Positions 21,306-33,084 are shown, numbered from the stretch's first letter. The stretch is 64,000 bases of DNA from Timema cristinae (GCA_039000515.1 JBCFYV010001001.1:2059389-2123388), one strand, 5' to 3'. The notes: generated by a model from the sequence alone, not told the origin. Translations and numbers: made by a program.

Positions 21306-23089
21306 GTGAGAATATAATAGGATTTTACTAAGAAAACCTTTTATCAAATACAAACATGGTGTTTTGATACGTGAAAGTAGACTATAGAATTGGCTGAATT
21401 ATTCTTTTATATGTCATTCTGAATTTACTTTTAATAAAAGCTAGTCTTACTTTGCCACATAATTATGTTTTGATCTTATAGTAGCTATTTTGTAATCAAT
21501 ACATTTTTAAATTATCTACACTTCAGACTATTTCGTTTATCTACTAAAATGGCCAGTAGAAATCTTCCTGCCAAGATGAAGGTTTTTAAAAAAAAAATCC
21601 TTGGGAACAAACTATTATCGAGGAAAAGAAACAATAAAAAATGTATTTTGAAGAACGGGTGTTTCTATTCGTAAGTGGGGACGTGTAATCGGTTGATGAA
21701 CAAGAGGCCTCGCAAATTGAACTGCTCATTTTCTTCCCTATCTTTCCATTTCGTTCATAGGCGGCTGAATGTGTAATGTACTTAAAAGCGTCAATTCAAG
21801 ATACAACCCGATTCGCAAAATAGTTTCGAGTTCACCAACTAATCAGCGTTATAGATATATTTAGATTAAAATAGTTTTTAGTTCGGGATCTGACATACTG
21901 ATACTATTGTGCTTTTTTTTTTTATTTGCGCGTTGAATTCTCACTAAAATGAATTTTTTTATCTAATATTAATGCTATTTCACCTCTCCACTCAATACTG
22001 TATTGCATTCTTGTTTCTTTTGACGATATCACTTGATATACTTGAGGCTGGATGAAAGATGGGGGAGGGTTAGCTGATGACGTCAGTAGACAGACGACTG
22101 ACACAAGGAACTAACATAGGGTGGGTGCGGAACCTGGGAGGGTAGAGGGGTGGAAGCGCTTCATATGTTTCTTAGAAAAACTTTAATAATACACGACAGA
22201 GATTGAATTTAATAGACTCTACTTCTTTTATTAAGGAAAAAGATAATAATCGTAGTGAATATGAATGAAAAATATTTGAGACGCTACTAAAGAGGCTTGT
22301 AAATAAATAAATTATATTAAGATTTTGGTAGGAAGAAACTTTTACATAATACACACTTTCTTTTTGCTTCCTACATTAATAAAATTTTGCTATTCTATTA
22401 TTATCCTTTTGTGTATAGGTTACCAGACGTTCGGGATTGAACCAGGCAATCAAGTTTTTTTTAATGAGTGGTCATAAAAGTTGAAGAAGAAGAAATTATT
22501 AATCTATAAAAGCAAAAAAAAAAGGGGGGGAGGGGACACGAAACGCTAATAATGTTTTAATGGTTTGAGGGTATTTTCGGATAATTTCTGTGATCTTGGT
22601 CGGTAATTGGTCAAATAGACACTGGCAACTCTGGTCAGGGGCGCCTTTCGATTGTTTTAAGTTGTCTGCACTGATTTTAATGTGTGCCCATCTGGCTTAG
22701 CAGTGCTTAGTGCCCTTTGTGTGTCTAAAGTCTGCTACTTTTATTTTAGTTTTTGTATTCCTTACTTTATTAACTTCTTCACAATAGATCTGCTGTAGAA
22801 GGTGCGCAATCCACTTTTTAATATTTTGAGTATTTTGTTGATGAGTTCTTTGCTCTATGATTTCCTTTTTATCCCTTCATACCAACTTTTGTCTGTAATA
22901 AAGGGTTGTATATGTAACTTATACTCATAAATCGTAGGCTTTCTTAACATCAAAATTATTTTTTTAGGGAGTGCCCTAAATTACCTTTCCTAAAATATTA
23001 TATTTACATTTATAGATACAGATAATACCTATCAAAGGTGTTAACAGCAGCTCGAAAGATCTAATGTATAAATACATTGCTTTAGATCT
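21306..23089. other. Unassigned intronic sequence
   Basis: Apart from short A and G runs (a homopurine tract at 22513-22535), no repeat family is recognised here. The minus frames at 21922-22104 and 22172-22354 are short and featureless. Confidence 0.4.
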
Positions 23090-23435
23090 AGTAACTTTTT
23101 ATAGCTTTCAGATAAAATTCTTCATATGATTATTGGATGAAGGGCAAAAGGAGAAAAAAAAATCGATTTTCCCGAAATTCGATCTAAGGATTTTTAATTA
23201 AATTTTATATCTAGACACTTTATCACTATAAACAAAATGGCAACTCTCAATTTTTTTATGAAAATTTTTTCGAGGGTATTTAAATGAGGGAAATTTTTCC
23301 AATTTTCATCATTTTTCCGCAACTATTTGAGATACAAAATATCTTATTGTAAAGTTGTAGTACTATTAAAGATACAAATATTCTATTTGAAATATATTTT
23401 TACCAAACCAATAATTTCTGAGCTATAAATATATA
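23090..23435 (+). repeat. 'CTGTCTGT'-type repeat, 3' half
   Basis: GAAGGGCAAAAGGAGAAAAAA, TTTTAATTAAATTTTATATC and CCGCAACTATTTGAGATAC align with the 3' half of the copy at 29496-30075. The 5' half containing CTGTCTGT is missing. Confidence 0.6.
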
Positions 23436-24419
23436 CTTTTTATTCAAGTCTTTGAAAATGAATTTGATACTTATGCTCTTTGGTGGACAAGATATTTCTC
23501 TTTTTTCAATTTTTCTGTAAAGTGTTTCTAGTTCCTAATGATATAACAGTGTGTATTATTTTATTTATGATCTTTGGTGTATTGTTGTGTATTGTTTCTA
23601 CAACAATGTACAGCGCATTTTTTGTTTCACAAATCTTAAAAGAGTTTGTAGTGAATGTATATTCTAAAATAAAAGTAGGAGTACGGTACAACGTATTTTT
23701 TTTTTTAATCTGAATATTTAAAAAAAAATCGCGTTAAGAGATTTGTTTCAAATTGGATATCTCTTAAGTTGCTTGTATTATAAATAGTTATACAGATATG
23801 TTTTTCTAAAAAAAAATCATTTCAAAGTATACCTAGTTATTTAATGACTGATTTTTGTAAAATATGATTCGTTTTTATTAACTATAACAATTTGGCTCAA
23901 AATTGGTATCGGAGGACTATTTTACACTATCAATAATATTGTATCTTTATCATTATAAAATAAATTAATCTATATGTAGTTTACTTGCGGCAAATCAAAG
24001 AAAATTACAATGTTTTGGAAATTGACCTTGAAGATTGAATTCTAAATGGGAATCTAGGGATAGTTTTTCATGATAAAAAGAATACGTTTCTCTTTTTACA
24101 AATAACAAATAATATTGGGATAATTTACTAATAATTTATTTTTGAAAATTTGAATTATGTTAAAAATATTTTAGAACAAGTGTTTTAAAATTTATATATA
24201 AAGAGTGATTATTGTGATTAACAAGATGATGTATTTGTTTTTATGAGGAAAACATGCTTAAGAAAAGTTTACTAAAAACATTTTTTTTTAATTATCTTCG
24301 AATTCATAATATACAATATGAGAATATTTTTACGATTGTGTCATACCTTTTATTTTATTTTTAACTCTTTTATCCTTTTATATTAAGTCATTTTTGTAAT
24401 ATTTGTCCATTTTATTAAA
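23436..24419. other. Very AT-rich unassigned intronic sequence
   Basis: No coding or repeat structure is recognised. Frames at 23480-23713 on both strands are by-products of composition. Confidence 0.4.
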
Positions 24420-25015
24420 AGTGATGAAGATGGTGAAGGGAGAGAATGTTTGAAACTGGTTGAGAGATATAAAAGGGATGAAGACAGTGAAGGGAGACAA
24501 TGTTTGAAACTGGTTGAGAGATATAGAAGGGATGAAGACAGTGAAGGGAGACAATGTTTGAAACTGGTTGAGAGATATAGAAGGGATGAAGACAGTGAAG
24601 GGAGACAATGTTTGAAACTGGTTGAGAGATATAGAAGGGAGACAATGTTTGAAACTGGTTGAGAGATATAGAAGGGATGAAGACAGTGAAGGGAGACAAT
24701 GTTTGAAACTGGTTGAGAGATATAGAAGGGATGAAGACAGTGAAGGGAGACAATGTTTGAAACTGGTTGAGAGATATAGAAGGGATGAAGACAGTGAAGG
24801 GAGACAATGTTTGAAACTGGTTGAGAGATATAGAAGGGAGACAATGTTTGAAACTGGTTGAGAGATATAGAAGGGATGAAGACAGTGAAGGGAGACAATG
24901 TTTTAAACTGTTGAAAGATTTAGAAGGGAGACAGTGTTTGAAACTAGTTGAGAGATATAGAAGGGATGAAGATAGTGAAAGGAGACGTTTTTTGAAACTA
25001 GTTGAGAGAGCATAG
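24420..25015. repeat. 54-bp minisatellite with 37-bp deletion units
   Basis: The units read GGTTGAGAGATATAGAAGGG, then ATGAAGACAGTGAAGGGAGA, then CAATGTTTGAAACT, 54 bp in all. At least two units are 37 bp, having lost 17 bp between the two GAAGGGA copies inside the unit, as expected from slippage. These short units lie 199 bp apart (24630 and 24830), which equals three long units plus one short, so a four-unit block has been duplicated. Because 54 is a multiple of three, both strands stay open (for example LVERYRRDEDSEGRQC). No start context, splice site or homology supports a protein. Confidence 0.93.
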
Positions 25016-26202
25016 TTATACAAACAAAATACGTTAATAAATTAGAATGCAATCATAAAACTTTTAAACATTTTGTCTAAGATAAACTTAGCAAAGGCAA
25101 ATGAATATATTTTAGATTAAACTTGACATATGCACAAATTCATAACTTCGAATATTATATTTCTTTTTAGAGGTTGAAAATATTCGGTATATGGTACACA
25201 TTGTTTAAAGTTTAGTTTAATAAACTCCACCTGACCTAATTCAAACTGATTTAACATAACTTACATAAAAAACTAAACATAACGTGATGAAAAAATTTAA
25301 CTCGAATATGTAAATATATAAAAATGACACCAGGGCAGGGATGGGAACCTGGTCCTCCTACTTTACAAGCCTAAACATGACACACTGCCAAAAGAAGATT
25401 GTGGATAGCTTTGCCGGTAGATTGTCATTCGCGTTAAGTCAGATAGTTACGTTTCAAATCTCTGACTGGATGTCATTTTTCTTTAGTTACACAAATATTC
25501 CATCATAATGCCATCTGAAAGACGTGTCTAACCGTTTTTTTTTTTTTTTAATCGACCAATTTAACCTCGTTTAGCACTCAATTATGTATACTTACTTAAT
25601 CTAATTTAATTATTTCTGTTTTTAATCACTTTAATTTTATTCACGTTTTCCCAAATTTAATTTCAGATACAGAAAGGAACGCAAGCAAATAAAAGATAAT
25701 ATATATGTAAATCTTTAACATGTGTAAGCAGCTCCATATTTTACACTCGAATAACTTCTGTATTTTATATTTAAGGTTTTTTTCTCTGTATGTTTGAAAA
25801 AACTTATAACATAGTTGAAATCGGTTGTATTTGATTTTCTTTCTAAATTCATACGAGTAAGGATTTACTTTTCTTGTTAACAACTTATGGATATTAAAAT
25901 GTTTTTCTGTTTTTTTGTTTTTTTTTCCATATTGCAGCATCCTTATATTGAAAATTTCATAGCGCAGCTTGCATCGCAATGAAACTTAAGCAAGTTTATA
26001 AAAAGTTTAAAAGTATGTCACACAATTTTATAATGCACTCACACTTAGGAAAGTAAAGTTGGTTCTTGTTGAGCTTTTCTCGTTTCTTGGATGAGTTTGG
26101 TGCCCTGCGTGTTACGTAAGGGTATAATATATTAACAATCTTCCCTTTAAAAATAAGGAGTGTAAGAAGAATCCAAATATATATATAGGAGTAATCTATA
26201 TA
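25016..26202. other. Unassigned AT-rich intronic sequence; tRNA-like fragments
   Basis: At 25330-25400 the minus strand holds a degenerate tRNA-like segment (complement of GATGGGAACCTGGTCC with a B-box shape). At 25405-25490 a plus-strand one occurs (TACGTTTCAAATCTCTGAC). Both are probably worn SINE heads. The minus frame 25641-25979 has no domain. Confidence 0.35.
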
Positions 26203-26204
26203 TA

Positions 26205-26765
26205 CAGGTAGTTTTCCTAAAACGCGTGTTTTTATCACGCGATTTGGATATCAGCGAAATCGGGATTTTTTTATTTTTTTTCGATAACTCGGTTCCAAGA
26301 CGGATATTACGCGATTTCCGGAAGCGGGCCACTGTGATTTCCCTCTTGCCCTCTTAACCACTGCGATCGTATGGATCACGTGCGCTAATGCTGGTTTCAA
26401 GTTTCACTGATTCCCTGCGCTAGTACCTTGTTTCTCCACCAGTAGTGCTGTAATCTTAAATAGCTTCTTTATAGTTTATTCTACTTCATATAATCAAGTT
26501 ATGTATTATTTCTGCATGTTCATGCTTTTTAGTTATTTTGCTGACGTTATTATTTATAAACAACACGATGTAAATAATACATAACCAAAATTAGCCATAA
26601 AAAATGTGAAAATATAAACGGGAAGTGATTTTTAATAGTTTTGGTCAGTATCTATTACACCCTGATCTTTATTTTATCATTTAATGGATGTTTTCTATAA
26701 CTTGATATTTTGACAACGCGATGATTTTACAGAAAGCAACTACCGGGCCATAGGAGAACTTTCCG
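26205..26765. mobile_element. pogo/Tigger-like non-autonomous element
   Basis: The ends TATACAGGTAGTTTTCC and, in reverse, TATACGGAAAGTTCTCC form imperfect inverted termini with TA flanks. The interior carries the ACGCG-rich phrases (AAAACGCGTG, TCACGCGATTTGG, ATTACGCGATTTCC, CAACGCGATGATTT) seen in pogo/Tigger elements. Length is 561 bp and no transposase is present. Confidence 0.65.
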
Positions 26766-26949
26766 TATAAAGAGAGAGAAAAAAAAAAGACGATTAGACT
26801 ATCCACAGGAACATTTGAGTAGTTAATTTCTAACAGATATTTTTCTGTATATATGCATGTGCCAAAATATATTCATTTTATTTTTTAGTTTCTAACTGGT
26901 GTGAAATAGAATTTCATGTAAATTAAAACTTATTTAAATATTAAATAAC

Positions 26950-26977
26950 CCTGCTTAGGTGGCCGAATGTTCCAAGG
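26950..26977 (+). mobile_element. SINE-A head fragment beside hAT
   Basis: CCTGCTTAGGTGGCCGAATG followed by TTCCAAGGC is the SINE-A 5' head. It stops exactly where the hAT terminus CAGTGGTCTCG begins, and no SINE remainder is seen on the far side. Confidence 0.55.
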
Positions 26978-27719
26978 CAGTGGTCTCGTAACTGTTGGCA
27001 CTAGGGCCACATGATGTATTTTACACATTTTCGCGGGTCAAATTAAAAATGAATGAATATTAACATTTATTAGGATCTTTATGGGGAAATCAGCATGATA
27101 TTATTCAGAACGACAGATAAATGTGACAATTACAAAGAAAGGCAACAGGCAAACATATTTTCCAGAAACAGAGACTCATATTTACTCTGGGATAGCAATA
27201 GGATATTTCATTCTTAGCTAACAAACCATAGAGCTTTGTTTGAACAATTTAATGGAAATAATGGAACTGCTTATATCTATACTTCTATACTAATATTATA
27301 AAGAGAAAGATTTGTTTTTTTTTTTGTTTTTGTAATGGAAAACTACTAGGCTAGATTTTATTTTGAAAATTTAATTTATTCCTCATAAAAATGTCGATAG
27401 TATATTATTTAGTCGTTGGAAAAAAAAGTTGAAGGGAAAGTGGGGTTGGTGAAGGGGGTGGGGGTAGGGGTTAAGAAAGAGGAATGAGATGAAAATAGGA
27501 GGGAGGATAAAAAGAGGGAGGGGGCTATACAGTGATGGTAGGAATGTATTTTTTTTTAAAGTAAAAAAGTTTTGTTTTTATATTGACATGATGGATGATT
27601 TGAAGCTTTGTTTTACAGGATTCTTTACAATATTTTTTTACGGGGAAGGGGGCTAGTACATATATATATTTCTGAACTTAGGTCTCAAGCTTCAGGTCCC
27701 ATTTATTAGAATGGACTTC

Positions 27720-28311
27720 AAATGCTTATCAGATAAGTTTGCTCGCACTTTGGACTTGACATGCTTAATACTCCATCATTGAGAATGTTTGTTGCCATAG
27801 ATTGATTCACCAAAACCTGACATAACTCCACAAGCAAATCGCTTCAAATTCGGAAACTGCTAAAGCTGCAAAGAGTTATACAATAGGATCAGATTTCCGC
27901 TTTAGGCTTTAGTTTCAGAATGTCATATTATTCGAGATCAATAAAATCAATTTGAAACTGATTTGGGAGTATTTCAACATTGCATTCAAATGGAATTTAA
28001 AACAGCCTTATTTCATCAGTATTTCTATCATGGTCAGAAAATCGTCCCCGATATTGTTTTTTGTAAGTCATAAATGAATTATAATTCAAATGAAGACGGA
28101 AATTCTGCTTCACTTTCTTCATGAGATTTTTCACAACATGGGAAACTATTTGAACCAAGTTATGAATGTTCACCTGTTTTTCAAGTAGCATCATTTTTGC
28201 CCTGAATGCCTTGACTTGCGCGAATAGATGACAAATCAAATTTGTTTCAACTTGCGACTTTAATAGATTCAACTGTTTCATATGGCCTGCACCGTCTGCA
28301 AAAAATGACAT
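27720..28311 (-). pseudogene. hAT transposase remnant, C-terminal half
   Basis: A 104-codon open piece (27997-28311) shows the HMKQLNL...ICHLFAQVKAFRAKM pattern of hAT-type transposases related to ZBED5/SCAND3/GTF2IRD2. Further along the minus strand, after stops, a second piece in the hAT dimerisation region reads QFPNLKRFACGVMSGFGESIYG and then KVRANLSDKHLKSIL. That is the conserved 'SLFGSTYxCEQ ... SRLTDEHLxxxLR' block. In-frame stops between and within the pieces show that it is inactive. The catalytic N-terminal part is not recognisable. Confidence 0.82.
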
Positions 28312-28809
28312 TTTCTAAAACCAGTCAGTGTTTGATAAAAGCGATTGAGGTTTATTCTTCTCTGTGAGAAATTAACCAATTTATATGTAATAATGTATAT
28401 TAATAGTAAATAGTCAATATGATTACTTATTTTTTTAAATGGTGTATTATCTTTTGTGACTTTCCTTTTATAGCACTCTTCTGGAAGACTAGGAACTACC
28501 TAATAATCGTCACAACCCTTTCTATTTTAGTTATAGGACGTGACATCAGCTGTCTCTTACACCGTGGTTTGAGGCCTTTACCATCTGGCGCCTGCGACTG
28601 AAAATGAGTATTTGCAATTCGACATTACCCTGGCTTGGTGTCATAGGAGGAAGCTCACACGGGAAAGGAAATGGACATGTCACATATAATGCGTGGTTAA
28701 TAAATAACGAAGGGAAACAATTAATATTTTTTTAAATATATAAAATCTTGAGGTGGGCCGGAGATAATCTTGTGGTGAGCCGGATGTGGCCCGCGGGTCG
28801 TAGTTTGGA

Positions 28810-29094
28810 TTATTATTACTATTATTATTATAACACCACGTCTTACTACCCGTTCGGGTTATACGCACTTACGCTAATGTGTAATGGTAGGGTGATTGTG
28901 AGATGAAATGAAGGACCTACAGTTTAACGTGGAATCCGAACCATGTTGGAGGCTCGGTATTACCCACACTCACAAGTTGTCAGAGGTGAAGGAGAGGTTT
29001 GACAATCGGATAAATATGTGCCGGGACCGAGGATTGAACCCCGGGCCCTCAACACAGAAGTATTGACACCTTAACCCTAGACCACCAGGTCACC
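28810..29094 (-). mobile_element. SINE-B copy, minus, inside the hAT end
   Basis: A (TTA)n tail and shared 3' end lie at the left, the tRNA-like head at the right (ends CCACCAGGTCACC). An 11-bp perfect duplication CGTAGTTTGGA (28799-28809 and 29095-29105) lies within the hAT terminus, dating the SINE after the transposon. Confidence 0.95.
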
Positions 29095-29113
29095 CGTAGT
29101 TTGGAGAGATTGG

Positions 29114-29495
29114 GTTTGGTTCCACCTGCAGTGACTTGTAGGGAAGCCCTCCAACAATAAATAACAAAGGATTATTTTTATACATAATTGGAGTTCTATG
29201 ATCTATTTATTTTAGAAGATTTTCAATAAGCTATCGTGTGCTTTGAGGAGAAATACAAAAAATGTATTATTAAAAACTATTTAGAGGGATCTAAAGGGTT
29301 AATTTTTTTTAAACTCTCTATTTCACTCTTTCTCAGACTATTGCCCTATTAGTCTATGTTCATTTTTCTCTTTTTCGTGGTCTTCTTTTTTATCTTTCTT
29401 ATTCGCTCTATCTTTCTTTTTATTTCTTCATCTATTTCTTCTTAGCATTCTCCCGATCTTTCTCTATTTATGCCTCTCTTTTTACTTTCTCACTA
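29114..29495. other. Unassigned; pyrimidine-rich stretch
   Basis: Positions 29320-29490 are T/C-rich (CTCTTTTT and ATCTTTCTT motifs), a simple-sequence region leading into the next repeat. Confidence 0.4.
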
Positions 29496-30075
29496 TCTTA
29501 CAGGTAGAGAAAGTATTATGGTCGTCAAAAAAACCGAACTCGAGATTTTGATGGATTTCGACGTTTCACAATCCCCCGAATCTGAAAAAGTTGATTTTGA
29601 ATTTCCGTCTGTCTGTACCTCCAACTAAAGCCTAAACTATTTTATCGATCGGGCTAAAACTTGATATTTAGGGTTTTCATAGGGTTGCCCCGAAGAGTTT
29701 TTGGAATTGGATATCTAACCCTAAAATTAAGGGTAGTTTACTGAAGGGCAAAAAGAGAAAAAGTCGAGTTTCTCCTAATCGGCTCTAACGATTTTGATTA
29801 AATTTCATTTCTAAACATTTATATATTCCAAACAAAATTGCTTCTTTCAATATTTCGGCAAAATTGCTTTAAGGGCTCCAGTATGATGCGTAAATTCTCA
29901 TTTTGTATCATATCTCCGAAACTATTAGAGAAATGAAATTACTTATCATTACAAATATGTAGATCTCTTTATAATAAAAATATTTTAATCGGAGCATATT
30001 TTTATAAAACCAATAACTTTTAAGCTATACGCAAATACATATACTTTTTAACATTTCGAACACAAAAGGTTAAGT
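29496..30075 (+). repeat. 'CTGTCTGT'-type dispersed repeat, best copy
   Basis: It starts around GGTAGAGAAAGTATTATGG and GTCGTCAAAA, then AACTCGAGATTTTGATGG, CGACGTTTCACAATCCC and TCCGTCTGTCTGTACC. It continues with AGGGTTTTCATAGGG, 'TAAGGGTAGTTTACTGAAGG' and CTCCGAAACTATTAGAG. No open frame, tRNA box or terminal repeat is seen. It is similar to abundant arthropod repeats of this design. Confidence 0.75.
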
Positions 30076-30500
30076 ATTGCGAACGTAAAAAAAATCTAAC
30101 CTGATATGTTGATCGATGTCGACGTCTCAAGGCGTCCCAAACCCTAAAAAGTGGTCTTTGCAATACCGTCTGTCTGTGTGTCTGTTTAAACTTAAATTAA
30201 GAGTATTTTAATAAAGGACGAAAAGAGAAAAAAAAATATTCTCTCAAAATTGGCTCTAACAATTTTGATTAAAATTCGTATCTGGGCGTTGATTAAGATA
30301 ATAAATAAACTATTTTCTTTTTCCCGTGAAAATGACTTTTAGGGTACTTTACAGAAGCTGAAATTAACGTATCTCCGCAACTATTTGAGATACTAAATAA
30401 CTTATCATTGCAAAATTGTAGTAGTATTAAGAATAAAAAAAACGTTTATAGGAATATATTTTTATAAAACCAATAGTTTCTTAGATATTGACAAATATAT
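30076..30500 (+). repeat. 'CTGTCTGT'-type repeat, second tandem copy
   Basis: It repeats the order of the previous element in shortened form: GATCGATGTCGACGTCTCAA, CCGTCTGTCTGTGTGTC, TTAAGAGTATTTTAATAAAGG, CTCCGCAACTATTTGAGATAC and a final ATAAAACCAATAG. It lies head-to-tail behind the first copy. Confidence 0.72.
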
Positions 30501-31755
30501 TAATACAATTTGGTGAGCTTTAGTTGTAAAGATATACTACTTTGGTTTTAACGCAATAATTATCCAATGCCATAGAGTAATTAATATAAGTAAATCTCTA
30601 AGTCTCTAAAAGTTTATGTTATTTTGCTTTAAACCTCTTAGATCATTGTTGTACAAACATTTTTCCTATCTCCTCCATTTTAGACTCAATAGTCAATATT
30701 TACATATTTTATTGGTCAAAATTTATAAATAAGGAATTTAATAACAATGTGATGACATGAAGATGTGCAACACCTAATGTATATTATTTTGATTCACATA
30801 TTTTATGAATTTTGAGTAAATATTTCCATTTTTAAGCGAAAAGGCGAGATAGTCCGTGTGGAGTTCCATACTATTTATTTTCTCTATTCCTACTTGTCTT
30901 TGTTCATTTTTCCTCTCTTTGTATTTTACTTTATAGAACTCTTTCTATCCCTCTATATTTTCCTCTCTATTACACACACACACACACACACACATAGCCT
31001 AACTCCTATGCAACTTGTTGTACACGCATGCTCGACAGTTTTTTTTATCCCGGCGTTATATGCAGGAACTTTGAACACAATTTAATGGCATTAGCATAGG
31101 TTTCAGGATTTAAGTGTATAAGGATTTTGTATACTTTTGTTTCAAACAAGATATATGTGCAGTTGGGGCTATGAGTTTCCGATCATCCTGTATATGTGTG
31201 TATTTTGTGTGTTTGTGTGTGTGTGTGTACTGCCTTGAAGAATGTGCAAAACCTAACAACATCGTTCCACAAGACTCTTATAGCTGGATTACGTTTCAAA
31301 GCTTCTCAATATCCTGTAGACGAGACGCGCTCCATTATCTGTCTTCAATACCCTCCTCCCACGTGTAGAGATGTTGGCGGTGTAGAGGTTAATCACTCTG
31401 TTGTGATGATGCTCGTCACGATGTTAGTGGGTGGGAGAGGGGGCTTACATCTCTGTAACAGCTCTAGGTTCGTATCCGAGACGCGGTGACTGTTCAGGTA
31501 GCAAATCCGCACATCAAGGAGCAGATCTTTGTGTAGGACGGGAGATCAAAGGGTTGTGTAATACTGGAGCCGTTCTTACGGCATCCCCCCCTACCCCCCC
31601 CCCCCCCACACACACACATCCTCCTCCCACCTATCCGTTTGGTTCAAATATTTTTAGGACACAAATTTAACTTTATTGAAGCCCCTTGAAAAGCAGCCAA
31701 AGATACTTTAAATTTTAACCCTGAGGGTACTCTTACCACAGTTTGAAATCCAATG
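30501..31755. other. Unassigned; (CA)n and (GT)n tracts, poly-C
   Basis: (CA)n at 30973-30994, (GT)n at 31203-31228 and C-rich runs at 31585-31615. Plus frames at 30858-31670 have biased composition and no recognised domain. Confidence 0.4.
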
Positions 31756-31761
31756 TTTTAA

Positions 31762-31848
31762 GGCAGTGTGGTCCAACTGGCGCCCACACAAAATGTAGCC
31801 CTCACAATACCCTGGAGGAAAATTAAAGGGAAACCCTCGATGGCGGAT
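31762..31848 (+). mobile_element. hAT-like terminal fragment
   Basis: GGCAGTGTGGTCCAACTGG resembles a hAT terminus. The following AGGAAAATTAAAGGGAAACC matches, in reverse orientation, the segment at 48100-48187, so these are two partial copies of one element. Confidence 0.5.
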
Positions 31849-31862
31849 GTGAAATAACTAAT

Positions 31863-32170
31863 TATTATTATATTATTATTATTATTATTATTATTAATAA
31901 TATTAGCACCGCGTCTTACTACCCGTTCGGGTTATACGCACTTACGCTAATGTGTAATGGTAGGGTGATTGTGAGATGAAATGAAGGACCTACAGTTTAA
32001 CGTGGAATCCGAACCACGGTGGCGGCCTGGCATTCCCCACATTCACAAGATGTCTTGTCAGAGGTGAAGGAAGAGTTTGGCAATCAGATAAATCTTTGCC
32101 GGGACCGAGGATCGAACCCCGGCCGCCAGCATAGAAGTCTGACACCTTACCCCTAGACCGCCAGGTCACC
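31863..32170 (-). mobile_element. SINE-B copy, minus, 11-bp target duplication
   Basis: A long (TTA)n tail, the shared 3' end (AGCACCGCGTCTTACTACCC), the body and a tRNA-like head with B-box (complement of AGGATCGAACCCCGG) are present. The perfect duplication AAATAACTAAT is at 31852-31862 and 32171-32181. Confidence 0.95.
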
Positions 32171-32321
32171 AAATAACTAATGATTCCAATATAAATATGG
32201 TCATGATTGCATTTATTTGATGAATAAAAATATGTATCAATATATATTTGTAACGGTAAGTTTTTTGTGAACGTGTGTGTGCGTTCATATTTCCTAACAC
32301 TTTTTGAAATATTTTTTAAAG

Positions 32322-32350
32322 CAGCGCATCTTACTATCCGTTCAGATAAT
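32322..32350 (-). mobile_element. SINE 3'-end fragment
   Basis: GCAGCGCATCTTACTATCCG is the shared SINE 3' end in minus orientation with nothing else of the element recognisable. Confidence 0.5.
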
Positions 32351-32528
32351 ACGCTTTTTGGGAGATTAATAAACTTTTTATTTTTGCAGTAAAATTTGAA
32401 AGATTACATCTACCACCCAAAAATAACATTTTTATGTAAATATTGAAAAATATTTTTTTATTATGTGTTCTTTTAAGGCATATATAAAGTTTATGGGACC
32501 AAATAATATATGCAAATTTTTATTTTTA

Positions 32529-32766
32529 ACACCGCGTCTTACTGCCCGTTTTGGCTGTACGCTTATGTTATAATTACGCTAATGGTATTAGGTATCAGGA
32601 AGGTCATATTTATAGGAAGTGTACCTGCATTTTTAAAAAGCGAGAGTAGAAAACCATTTTGGAACGATCCCCCTCAGTACACCCGACCAAGGTACAAACC
32701 TCGATCTTCCCGTGTTTGGTAGTCTAGTCTATTGCTAGACGCGATACGCGTTAGACCACGCGGGAT
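32529..32766 (-). mobile_element. SINE-A copy, minus, in the GT25 intron
   Basis: ACACCGCGTCTTACTGCCCG, the body, and a B-box region (complement of AGGTACAAACCTCGATC) then a head ending GTTAGACCACGCGGG. It lies about 260 bp upstream of the acceptor of the exon at 33027. Confidence 0.85.
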
Positions 32767-33026
32767 TGGTGCAAATTGATAGTCTTATTTGCCCCTTGGG
32801 ATGAAAAACGTTTGGATCTCCCTGCTTCTAAGCCGTTGAGTGGCAAGCATGTATTGATTTAAGATACAGGCCTTTGTCTCGATAGTTCACTTGCAGAACT
32901 TTTGATATGAAATATTACTCTATGTGTATAAGTTTCTACTAAGAAGTCATTGTTTACGTGTCAGATAAAACTATTTGTTGCATCTGAAGATGAGTTATTA
33001 CGTTTCTCTCTCTTTTTTTTTTCCAG

Positions 33027-33084
33027 GCCTATGACGATGGGGGAGGTGGGTTGCTTCCTCAGCCATTACAACATCTGGAGGCAG
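33027..33084 (+). CDS. COLGALT: Procollagen galactosyltransferase (GT25), next exon
   Basis: This 58-bp exon is bounded by a strong polypyrimidine acceptor (TTTTTTTTTTCCAG) and a GTGAGT donor. Its first base completes an Arg codon from the exon at 21231-21305. The other 19 codons read PMTMGEVGCFLSHYNIWRQ and end in phase 0. GE-x-GC-x-SH is the family 25 glycosyltransferase signature, lying shortly before the acidic metal-binding motif that the next exon should encode. That next exon was not found in the remaining 31 kb by eye. The exon's size and borders fit the family's gene structure as I remember it. Confidence 0.93.

Larger units (their letters stand above)
26978..29113 (-). mobile_element. 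Decayed hAT transposon (ZBED/SCAND3-like)
   Basis: The left end CAGTGGTCTCGTAACT with GGGCCACATG mirrors the right end, GATGTGGCCCGCGGGTCG ... TAGTTTGGAGA. These are standard hAT termini. The interior carries minus-strand transposase remnants (27720-28311). A SINE-B later inserted at 28810-29094 within the right terminal region. The length of about 2.1 kb includes that SINE. The element is dead. Confidence 0.8.
21306..33026 (+). other. GT25 gene intron, about 11.7 kb
   Basis: The donor GTGAGAA and acceptor TTTTTTTTTTCCAG have matching phase (AG + G makes an Arg codon). The intron is filled with repeats: CTGTCTGT-type copies, a 54-bp minisatellite, a pogo-like MITE, a hAT relic, and SINE-A and SINE-B copies. 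No further exon is needed between the two flanking ones, because the joined peptide aligns without a gap. Confidence 0.85.

Noticed and set aside
24383..25023. Open frames of up to 202 codons on the minus strand and shorter ones on the plus strand
   Set aside because: They are entirely made of the 54-bp minisatellite. Both strands are open, and no start context, splice site or homology supports a gene.
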